A stretch of 30,352 bases of DNA from Ochromonas danica. Its lineage: Eukaryota; Sar; Chrysophyceae; Chromulinales; Chromulinaceae. Every line of letters begins with the position of its first letter. The first letter of the stretch is position 1. Below are positions 11,601 through 22,000 of this stretch, one piece after another. The stretch lies in assembly GCA_015146655.1 (NCBI GenBank), contig VKHL01000236.1, forward strand, positions 1-30,352, read 5' to 3'. The notes beneath the pieces are model-generated. The model was not told where the DNA came from. It saw only the letters and a list, made by a program, of their open reading frames with translations, and searched no databases. Position numbers and translations under genes: made by a program.

Positions 11601-13131
11601 AATAGTGTTAGTAATAGTGTATATATTGTTATTATTGTTATGATAATAAAGATGATATATGATAGTTATTGTTATTATATTATGTGTTTGTTGTATGTAA
11701 ATAGAATGGATCAACTCCATTACACTGTGCATGTCAGAATGGTCATGTAGAGATTGTTAAGATTCTTCTTACAGACATTATAGTTGATGTTAACAAGAAA
11801 GATAAGGTAAGTAAGACTTGTACAGTGTTTTGTTATTGTCATGTCTATGTTAATAAGTAGAATAAGCAAGAAGAGGTTATTGTTGTCTTATATATAACTA
11901 TTTCAATTACATTGTATGGTAGTATTTGTATATGTTGTTTATAACTATTTTATACTATAGTATATTATTATACTATATTTGTAGTAATATACAATACTAT
12001 TATACTATACAAGAATGTTGTATACTATACTATTATATGCAGTTATCTAATATTCTGTTATACTGTATGATAACAATGTAATGAGATAATATGGTATAGT
12101 TACTAGTTGTAGTATATGAAGTGTGATAGTGTTAGTAACAGTGTATATGTTATTATTATTATTGTTAGTTATTCTATTATTATGATATATGATAGTTATT
12201 CTTATTATATTATGTGTTTGTTGTATGTGAATAGAATGATCAGACTCCATTACACTATGCATGCTATTTTGGTCATGTAGAAGTTGTTAAGATTCTTCTA
12301 GCAGACAGTAGAGTTGATGCTAACAAGGGAGATGAGGTAAGTAAGGCTTGTACAGTGTTTTGTTATTGTCATGTGTATGTTAATTAGTAGAATAAGCAAG
12401 AAGAGGTTATTGTTGTCTCATATATAACTATTTCAATTACATTGTATGGTAGTATTTGTATATGTTGTTTATAACTATACTATACTATACCTATCTATCT
12501 GTGTTTCTTATTACCACATGAGCTATAGCAGTAATATGTGAATTGTTATTATTGTATAAGACTAGAGCATATCTATTATCGTATATGATAGTAGTATAGT
12601 ATATCTAGTTATGTGAGGCGTTGCTACACGTTACAATAGCAATAATAATCATGGTATATCGGGTGGTAACTAATTGTAGTATATGAGGTGTAATAGTGTT
12701 AGTAATAGTGTATATATTATTATTATAGTTATGATAATGAATATGATATATGATAGTTATTGTTATTATATTATGTGTTTGTTGTTTGTGAATAGATTGG
12801 CGATACTCCATTACACTATGCATTTTATAGAGGTCATGCAGAGGTTGTTAAAATTCTTCTAGCAGACAGTAGAGTTTATGTTAAGGAAGATATGGTAAGG
12901 AAGGCTGTTATAAGTCATGTGTCACTATGATTGTTATTAATTAATGTTGTACTACTACGATTAGTTTTGATAGTCTACATTACTATTCTTCTCTTTATGA
13001 AATGATAGATGTATATGATGTGTGTAGTTATGTAAAATTCTGTTCAACTGTATGATAGCAATGTAATGATAGAATATGGTATAGTAACTAGTTGTAGTAT
13101 ATGAAGTGTGATACTGTTAGTAGTATTGTTG

Positions 13132-13174
<43 letters not shown>

Positions 13175-15461
13175 CATTATGAATATGATATATTTGTAGT
13201 TTGATACAGCTTTGTAGTTATTCTTATAATATATTATATACTATACCATATTGTATTTGTTGTATGTAAATAGAATGGATATACTCCATTTCATTTTGGA
13301 TGCTGTTATGGTAATGAAGAAGTTGTTAAAATTCTTCTAGCAGACAATAGAGTTGATGTTAACAAATGATAGAATATGGTATAGTAACTAGTTGTAGTAT
13401 ATGAAGTGTGATAGTGTTAGTAATAGTGTATATGTTATTATTATTGTTATGATAATAAATATGATATAAGATAGTTATTCTTATTATATTATGTGTTTGT
13501 TGTATGTGAATAGTGGGGATATACTCCATTATACTATGCATATGAGATGGGTCATGTAGAAGTTGTTAAGCTTCTTCTAGCAGACAGCAGAGTTGATGTT
13601 AACAAAGAAGATAAGGTAAGTCTATGATAAGTCATGTGTGACTATAATTGTGAATACGTCATGTTGCAGCATAGTTTACATGACTGAAGCACAGTGTATA
13701 TTATTTATATATTATAGTATAGATGTACGGTATATTATTTTTTAGTATAGATGAAGACGATATATGTTAGTTATTGTTATCTTATTATGTGTTTGTTGTA
13801 TGTGAATAGAATGGACTAATTCCATTACACTGGGCATGTAAAAATGGCCTTGCAGAGGTTGTTAAGATTCTTCTAGCAGACAGTAGAGTTGATGTTAACA
13901 AAGAAGATAAGGTAAGTCTATGATAAGTCATGTGTGACTATGATTGGTGCAGCAGAGTTTACATGACTGTAGCACAGTCTATTTATATTATAGTATAGAT
14001 GTGTGTAGTTATGTGGGATTCTATTATACTCTATGATAGTACTGCAATGAGAGAAGGTGGTTTAGTAACTAGTAGTTCTAGTGTATTTATATGTTTGTTA
14101 TATGTGAAGAGGATGGAGATACTGTACTCAAATTGTAATGCTTCTTCTTGTAGGGAATAGTGCATATATAATAATAATGAAGATAGTATATGTTAGTTAT
14201 TGTTATCTTATTATGTGTTTGTTGTATGTGAATAGAATGGACTAATTCCATTACACTGGGCATATGAAAATGGTCATGCAGAGGTTGTTAAAATTCTTCT
14301 TGCAGACAGTAGAATTGATGTTAACAAAGATGATAAGGTAAGTCTATGATAAGTCATGTGTGACTATGATTGTTAATACGTCATGTTGCTGCAGAGTTTA
14401 CATGACTGTAGCACAGTATATATTATATATATATTATAGTATAGATGTACTGTATATTATATTTTAGTATAGATGAAGACGATATATGTTAGTTATTCTT
14501 ATCTTGTCATATTATGTGTTTGTTGTATGTGGATAGTGGGGAAGAACTCCATTTCACTCGGCTTGTAAGAATGGTCATGTAGAGATTGTTAAGATTCTCC
14601 TTGAAGACAATAGAGTTGATGTTCACACAGAAGATAAGGTAAGGAAAGCTATTATAAGCATTGAGTGAGTTGCAAGATTTGTGTATTGGTGATGTAGTCC
14701 AAGAAGTGTAGTAGTGTTAGTAATATTGTATTATTTATTACTATTATTATTATGAAAATGAAATTGAAAATGATATAAGTTAGTCATTCTTATTGTAACA
14801 TTTGCTTGCTGTATCTGAATAGTGGGGAAATACTCCGTTATGTGATGCGTGCAGAAGTGGTCATGCGGAGGTTGTGAAGATTCTTGTTGCAAACCGTAAT
14901 GTTTATCTTTACCTGGGAGAGTTGGTAAGAGTAAGTGCGCTGTTGAATAGTATATGTAGTTATCTAAGATTCTGTACGATAACAATTCTGTACGAATATA
15001 CTGTACGATAACAATGTAATGATAGAATATTGTATAGTAACTAGTTGTAGTATATGAAGTGTAATAGTGTTAGTAATAGTGTATAATATATTATTATTGT
15101 TATGATAATAAATATGATATATGATAGTTATTCTAATTATATTATGTGTTTGTTGTATGTGAATAGATTGGAGATACTTCATTACACGATGCATGTGGTA
15201 ATGGGCATCTGGAGGTTGTGAAGATTCTTCTTGCAGACAGTAGAGTTGATGTTAACAAGGAAGATAAGGTAAGTAAGGTTAAAGGTTATGTGAATATGAT
15301 TGTTGATAATGATTAAGTTGTTTTATTAATCGTTTTCGTCTACATGACCACAATTGACAACGGTACACTGCATTATATTATATATATGTAAAGTTATGTG
15401 ATATTCTATTGTACAACATGATGGATTAGAGTATATTATTTGTTATTTATTCTTATTGTTG

Positions 15462-15501
<40 letters not shown>

Positions 15502-18266
15502 CATTATGATTATTATTATTATTGTTATTGTTATTGTTATTATGTGACTAGTGGGGATATACTCCATTACACTATGCGTGTGAGAAACGTCATGTAGCAG
15601 TTGTTAAAATTCTTCTCGCAGACAGCAGAGTTGATGTTAACAAGGAAAATAAGGTAAGTCTATAAGTAACTAATTGTGAATACATCATGCTGCAGCAGAG
15701 TCTACATGACTATAGTAAAATATATTATATTATAGCATATATGTTATTATATAAGACACATGATATTTTTTTTATATTGTGTTGGTTGTATGTGAATAGT
15801 GGGGAAGAACTCCATTGCACTTTGCATGCATTGAGGGCTATGTAGAAGTTGTTAAAATTCTTCTGTCAGACAGTAGAGTTCATGTTGACAAGGAAAATGA
15901 GGTAAGTAAGGCTTGTACAGTGTTTTGTTATTGTCATGTCTATGTTAATAAGTAGAATAAGCAAGAAGAGGTTATTGTTGTCTTATATATAACTATTTCA
16001 ATTACATTGTATGGTAGTATTTGTATATGTTGTTTATAACTATATTATACTATACTATACCTAGCTATCTGTGTTTCCTATTACTACTAAAGCTGTATAA
16101 GTGATATAACCATTGTTATTGTTGTCTAAGACTAGAGCATATCTATTATCGTATATGATAGTAGTATAGTATATCTAGTTATGTGAGGTGTTGTTACACT
16201 TTACGATAGCTATAATAATCATGGTATAACGGGTGGTAACTAGTTGTTTTAGTATATGAAGTGTAATAGTGTTAGTAATAGTGTATATGTTATTATTATA
16301 GTTATGATAATAAATATGGTATATGATAGTTATTCTTATTATATTATGTGTTTGTTGTATGTGAATAGAATGGACTAACTCCATTGCACTATGCATGCTA
16401 TTTTGGTCATGCAGAGGTTGTTAAGATTCTTCTTGCAGACAATAGAGTTGATGTTAACAAGAAAGATAATGTAAGTAAGGCTTGTACAGTGTTTTGTTAT
16501 TGTCATGTATATGTTAATAAGTATAATAATCAAGAAGAGGTTATTGTTGTCTTATATATAACTATTTCAATATAACTAGATATGTTTGTTATTCTTATTA
16601 TATTATGTGTTTCTTGTATTTGAATAGGATGGATCAACTCCATTTCACTCAGCATGTTTGTTTGGTCATGTAGAAGTTGTTAAGATTCTTCTTGCTGACA
16701 GTAGAGTTGATGTTAACAAGGAGAATAAGGTACGTAAGGCTATTATAAGTCATGTGTCACTGTGATTGTTATTAGTTAATGTTGTGCTACTACTAGTAGT
16801 TTTGATAGTCTACATTACCATTCGACACTGTATTAAATGATAGATGTATATGATGTGTGTTGTTATGTTATATTCTGGTATACTGTATGATAGCAATGCA
16901 ATGATAGAATATGGTATAGTAACTAGTTATAGTATATGAAGTGTGATACTGTTAGCAATAGTATATATATTATTAATATAGTGTATATATATTATTATCA
17001 TTATGAATATGATATACTTGAAGTTTGATACAGCTTTGTAGTTATTCTTATATTATATTATATTATACAGTGTTATATTATTTTATGTATTTGTTGTATG
17101 TAAATAGAATGGACATACTCCATTACACTATGCATGCTATTATGGTCATGAAGAAGTTGTTAAGATTCTTCTTGCAGACAGTAGAGTTGATGTTAACAAG
17201 GAGAATAAGGTAAGTAAGGCTTGTACAGTGTTTTGTTATTGTCATCTATGTTAATAAGTAGAATAAGCAAGAAGAGGTTATTGTTGTCTTATATATAACT
17301 ATTTCAATTACATTGTATGGTAGTATTTGTATATGTTGTTTATAACTATTTTATACTATAGTATATTATTATACTATATTTGTAGTAATATACAATACTA
17401 TTATACTATACAAGAATGTTGTATACTATACTATTATATGCAGTTATCTAATATTCTGTTATACTGTATGATAACAATGTAATGAGATAATATGGTATAG
17501 TTACTAGTTGTAGTATATGAAGTGTGATAGTGTTAGTAACAGTGTATATGTTATTATTATTATTGTTAGTTATTCTATTATTATGATATATGATAGTTAT
17601 TCTTATTATATTATGTGTTTGTTGTATGTGAATAGAATGATCAGACTCCATTACACTATGCATGCTATTTTGGTCATGTAGAAGTTGTTAAGATTCTTCT
17701 AGCAGACAGTAGAGTTGATGCTAACAAGGGAGATGAGGTAAGTAAGGCTTGTACAGTGTTTTGTTATTGTCATGTGTATGTTAATTAGTAGAATAAGCAA
17801 GAAGAGGTTATTGTTGTCTCATATATAACTATTTCAATTACATTGTATGGTAGTATTTGTATATGTTGTTTATTACTATACTATAATATACTATATTATA
17901 CTATACTATATTATACTATACTATTCTATACTGTACTATATTATACTATACTATACTACACTATACTATATTATACTACACTATACTATATTATACTATA
18001 CTATACTATACTATACTATACCTAGCTATCTGTGTTATGTTTCTGTGTTGTACAATTACAATATTTTGTATGAGAACAATCAAATTAGACAAGATGTTGT
18101 AGTCATGTTCTCTGTTGTCTTGTTATTGTTAGTTGTTGTTATTCTCATTGTGTTTGTTATTGTTATGGTGTTGAGTTAGGAGGGATTGACTGCTTTGGAT
18201 GTGGCGAAAACAGAAGAGATTAAAACACTTCTGAGAGAACATGGAGCAACAGGGAGGAAGAAGTGA
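8660..18266 (+). CDS. Gene B: MLKL/HeLo-like bundle, coiled coil, SAM-like domain, long ankyrin array (no kinase)
   Basis: Exons 1 and 2 are 8660-9478 (273 codons, bundle plus coiled coil) and 9545-10042 (166 codons, SAM-like plus linker). Ankyrin exons: 10196-10297, 10612-10713, 11153-11254, 11705-11806, 12235-12336, 12796-12894, [13274-13366 damaged], 13514-13615, 13810-13911, 14236-14337, 14537-14638, 14823-14924, 15167-15268, 15552-15653, 15800-15901, 16369-16470, 16628-16729, 17108-17209, 17636-17737. The terminal exon is 18180-18266. All introns are phase 0. Skipping the damaged exon gives about 1078 residues with 18 full repeats plus a terminal half repeat. Repeats follow GxTPLHYACxxGHVEVVKILLADSRVDVNK in type. 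Exon 12796-12894 encodes 33 rather than 34 residues. The repeat at 14823-14924 is divergent (ANRNVYLYLGEL). The MLKL-like and SAM-like calls are by eye. Like gene A it lacks the kinase found in gene C. Confidence 0.75.
10377..10395 (+). pseudogene. Relic of the second ankyrin exon in gene B
   Basis: After an intact TTAG acceptor the sequence starts like the second ankyrin exon of genes A (2544) and C (29534), with a frame for FRYTPL. It then jumps directly into sequence homologous to the middle of the following intron of gene C (near 29745). Most of the exon and its donor have been deleted. The remaining coding exons still splice in frame because all introns are phase 0. Confidence 0.6.
11807..12480 (+). 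repeat. Intragenic duplication, copy 1 (intron, ankyrin exon, intron start)
   Basis: Intron 11807-12234, exon 12235-12336 and the first ~140 bp of the next intron are almost identical to 17210-17881. By eye there are only about three differences, including a 2 bp deletion near the start of copy 2. The two exons are identical, both reading NDQTPLHYACYFGHVEVVK. Confidence 0.85.
13129..13174. repeat. ATT trinucleotide microsatellite
   Basis: Run of GTT then ATT units in the intron between the exons at 12796 and 13274 of gene B. A second ATT run occurs at 15463-15501 in another intron of the gene. Confidence 0.9.
13274..13366 (+). pseudogene. Damaged ankyrin exon in gene B (donor site lost)
   Basis: The acceptor (TAAATAG) and 31 codons of an ankyrin repeat are present (NGYTPFHFGCCYGNEEVVKI and onward to VDVNK). 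The last codons and the splice donor are missing: the sequence passes straight into the TGATAGAATATGG motif normally found in mid-intron. If the exon were retained, translation would stop at once. Skipping it restores the frame because the neighbouring exons are phase 0. Confidence 0.7.
14112..14160 (+). pseudogene. Relic ankyrin exon
   Basis: Downstream of the usual GTTTGTTATATGTGAAGAG intron end, GATGGAGATACT starts like other ankyrin exons (DGDT). The middle of the repeat is deleted and the rest (similar to the KILLADS segment) is mutated. It has no usable donor. It lies inside the intron between exons 13810 and 14236. Confidence 0.5.
15463..15501. repeat. ATT trinucleotide microsatellite
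   Basis: About 13 ATT units, followed by imperfect ATT/GTT units, in the intron before exon 15552 of gene B. Confidence 0.9.
17210..17881 (+). repeat. Intragenic duplication, copy 2
   Basis: Second copy of the 11807-12480 segment. It contains exon 17636-17737, identical to exon 12235-12336. The similarity ends where copy 2 runs into the expanded ACTAT microsatellite. Confidence 0.85.
17876..18021. repeat. Expanded ACTAT/TATAC microsatellite in the last intron of gene B
   Basis: About 145 bp of imperfect pentamer and hexamer units (CTATA, CTATAT, CTACA). The homologous gene A intron has only about 40 bp of it. The following ACCTAGCTATCTGTG is shared by both. Confidence 0.9.
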
Positions 18267-18945
18267 GGATGGCTGGGCTATCTCAGTAAATCAAGATAGA
18301 AGAATCATTAGTTATCAAAGATGACTCCTATTGATGAGAATATGGTCAGCAGTATAGCAAATGGTCTACTGCTTGTCTTGTTAAAGGCATTAATACTAAG
18401 GTAATAATAGAAGCTGTAACTAATTGTGAAGTTAGTTTCTCACACTATATAGACCTATTGTACTAGTTTCTCGCACACAACTGTATGCACTAATTTGAAC
18501 TTGATCTCATAGTATTTTCATCAACAACACGAAGAATGCCAGCATCCACTTTGTCAACAAAAACCACCACAGCAGAGAGACCTCACTTGCACCAAACACG
18601 AAATACGAAAATACGAAATCCGAGAAAGTTTGCAGTGTTAGAGTGGTTAGTGATGTGAGAGAGTTGACATGAAGCACATGACCTTGTTGATCATATTTTG
18701 AGTTACATTTCTCTTTCATTTCTCATTCAAGATTAGCGTAACGTAACAGAGATAAATCAGTTACAGATAGTTGAGACAACAATTTGCTGCTATCCAATGA
18801 TGTAAAGCTTAGAAAAGCTATTACAATGTTTCATATTAAGTTATTAGTGTCTCTAGAAACTAGCAGTGTTATTTGGTGAGAACAGAGAACAGAAGAGACG
18901 AAAGAACTTCTGAGGTAGAGTGTGATAGACCAGGTGGTAATGAAC

Positions 18946-18983
<38 letters not shown>

Positions 18984-19064
18984 ATTTCCTGCTAGCATCA
19001 TCATCATCATGGTACACTACTGTACCCTAATGAGGTAGTCTAGACAACTCACTCCTACACTTCT
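18267..19064. other. Intergenic between gene B and the GT41 gene (convergent)
   Basis: No supported gene. The first ~40 bp matches the gene A 3' end, including AAATCAAGATAGAAGAATCA. A (GT)n run lies at 18947-18979, followed by a short CAT run near 19000. Weak frames on both strands at 18507-18719 have no recognisable domain. Confidence 0.5.
18947..18979. repeat. (GT)n microsatellite
   Basis: About 16 uninterrupted GT units downstream of the GT41 gene. Confidence 0.95.
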
Positions 19065-22000
19065 TCAAGTAAACTGTCGCACAGCTCTTAGCAGGAAGTC
19101 TTCCCACTCCTTCACTACCACACCACCATCACCATAGATCATCTCATACGCTCTTACCCTACTATTGCTACTACCACTACCACTACCACCTCCTCCTCCT
19201 CCTGCTGCTACAGACTCTTTCTTGTGCTGGTTACGATAGAATGCTTTGGCAAGGCGGACTGCCTCTTGACCATATCGTCTCAGACAAGCTTGATGGTATT
19301 GGTTCATCTTGTTCAGTGAGGGGTAGGAGGGGTAGGAGGAGGAGGAGGAGGTTGGGTAGTAGTGGAAGTGGTAGTATTGTTTGAAGAGGTCATGACAATT
19401 GATAGCCAAAGCTCGAGAGGAATCATTCAATCGCTTAGCCAATCCATTGCCAATACGATGAACAGATTGTAACTCTCCCACTGTAATGAAAGGAATAGAA
19501 CAAGCATCTTCACGGTAGACACACTGGGAGAAGAACAACGAGGTAGAGGTAGAGGTAGAGGTAGAAGAGGTAGAGGCAGACGAGGTAGAGATCGAGGTAG
19601 TGTTAGACGAAGTAGCGTCAGACGAGGTGGTGGTAGAGGCAGATGAGGTAGTGGTAGAGGAAGTGGTAGTGGACGAGGTAGACGAGGTGGTGGTAGAGGA
19701 GGTAGTGGTGTTAGCACGACAGCCTCCAGCCAGAGCATCACACAGTGTGACTCCACCACCAAAAGGTAGAAAGTCTAACGCTACATCACATTGACACAAG
19801 ATATCACTATAATGTCGATGAGGTAAAGCAGGTAGAAAGACTAGTCGATGTAGAATATCATCACGAGATAGTCCTTGTTGTCGTAAGGAATGATAAAGTC
19901 TAGAATGGAATCGTTCTTGCCAATAGCTTTGTTGAGGATGATGAGAGAGGAGGAGGAGGATAGCACAAGGATCATGTACTAGCACTTGTCCAAAGGTATA
20001 GTCCATGAGAGGATGGTACTTCATGAGTGTCTGCATGGCACCATAGAACAGCACTACCCTCTCCACCTCCTCGGTAGTGTTCGAGGTAGAGGTAGAGGTA
20101 GAGGTGGTAACAGTGCAGTTGTTAGTGTGGGTGAGATGAGCTAGTAGAGCAGACTTGTTGATCTTGTGGCCTCGAATAGAAAGACTGGAGGCTATCAACC
20201 AGTCCAACAGCTTCTCTCTTCTACTACTACTGTTACCACTACCACTAGTAGTAGTAGGAGAAGGAGGTAGTGTAGAGGTAGTGGTAGATGTGGTAGTAGT
20301 GGTAGCAATGTCTTCGGGTAGCACAAGTTGGAAAGAAAGAGAATCAAAACTAACCAACTGCTCTGAATACCTCACAGCTCTATTAACAACAACAACAATC
20401 ACATTAGATAACAATGAGGTAACAATGAGGTAGTGTAGAGGTAGTGTAGAGGTAGTGTAGAGGTAGTGTAGAGGTAGTGATACTAGTCTACTGTACTGTA
20501 CCTGCTGTCTCTCATAGTAGAAGGTTCAAACAAGTCAGAGGTTATGAAGTAGTCCATACTACTACTACTACCAACCTCCTCCTCCTCCTCCACCACCTCC
20601 TCCTGCTCCTCCTCCTCACCATACTCACGACTACTACTACTACTACTACCACTACTACTACCACTCTGTCCTGTGGTAAAGGGATGTCCCCAGAAGACCA
20701 TCTGCACGGGTGCTAGCCTCACATCTCCTACCCAAGAGAAGAGGGATGCCTGCATGGCCACGTCAGAGAAGACCACTACCTCGGGTAGCAAAGAGGTGCG
20801 CAGGTAGTGCAGTAGAGGGTGAGAGGGGTGGAGGAGGAGGTCTGATGAGGTAGTAGGAGGTAGTGTGAACCAGTGACTACTACCTGCTATACAAGACATG
20901 AGGTAGTCACTGACGTCATCATACCCTCCTCCTCCTCCTCCACCACTGCTACTACTACCTCTATTAGTGTGGTGGTGGTGGTAGTGTAGGTCAGAGAGGA
21001 TGTAGACGTCAAAGCGGGTAGTGTCTAGTTGGCAGATGAGGGTAGCAAGAAGACGTCCCACAGAATGACGACGAAAGGAATAGGCCACGAAGACTACCTT
21101 CACCCTCCTCCTCCTCCTACCACTACTACTACCACTTGGTACTGCTACTACCTCTTCATAGGGTAGAGAGTGATTCAATACAGAGGGTAGCACTGCACCT
21201 CCTCCTCCTCCTGCTCCTCCTCCTCCTGCTACTACCTGGTGGTAGTTGTTGTCATGGTAATAACGATGTTTCCGTGTAAAGAGAGAGTGAATAATCTCTC
21301 CTAGGCGCTGGTCTTGTATCGCCCATACCATCTCCTCCTGCTCCTGCTCCTGCTCCACCTCCTCCTCCTGCTTGACTAGCCAAGGCTCTAAGAGGGCGAG
21401 GCCTTGGTAGGCCTGCAGGAACAATCCCCTCGTTACCGCTGCCTTCGCCTTGCTAGCATGATGGTAGAGCAGGGAGTAGACAGAGGAGGAGGAGGAGGTA
21501 GAAGAGGTAGTGTGGTGGTGGAGGAGGAGGAGGCGGTGGAGGAGGAGGAGGCCATAGTACCGCAGGGCCACTACCTCGGAGGACCAAGGGGTGCAGTAGG
21601 AGGTGTCGAGCACTACCGGGTGCATGGTCTCAACTACCAGAGAGAGGAAGAAGGTCCATCTCTCCACACTACCTGTAGGAGGAGGAGCAGGAGGAGGAGG
21701 AGTGGTAGTAGTGGTAGGAGGAGGAGGGGGAGTAACAGTGTGGAGCAGGAGGAGGAGGGCACGAACATTACTAGAGGGGGAGGAGGGAGGGTAGTCATCA
21801 CCCAACAAGTCATCCTTACCCCATTCAAACCTCCTCCTCCTCCTACCACTACCTCTGTTATCACTACCTCTATTAGAGGAGGAGGAGATGTGTAGGAGGT
21901 GTAGGTGTAGCTGTGGGTAGTACAGCTGCAGGTAGTGCCAGGCGGCTAGTTCATTTCTACCAGATAGCAAGAAAGTCCTCATTAGACCTAGACTATACCC

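Noticed and set aside
10451-16396. Repeated minus-strand open frames of the HSVMEYIHSIHIQQTHNI type opposite each ankyrin exon start
   Set aside because: They are antisense reads of the shared intron end plus exon start. Their similarity reflects the duplicated DNA, not a protein family.
10196-17737. Regularly spaced ~100 bp similar units resembling a CRISPR-like or tandem array
   Set aside because: The units are protein-coding ankyrin exons with splice sites; spacing is irregular and spacers are homologous introns.
18881-18916. Possible relic of the terminal ankyrin exon (AGAACAGAAGAGACGAAAG...)
   Set aside because: About 29 bases resemble the gene B last exon, but the match is short, purine-rich and lacks splice signals; chance cannot be excluded.
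21404-21895. Plus-strand open frames opposite the GT41 gene (163 codons and others at 19600-23203)
   Set aside because: They are Gly/Glu/Val-rich antisense reads of simple-sequence codons; GT41 motifs are on the minus strand.
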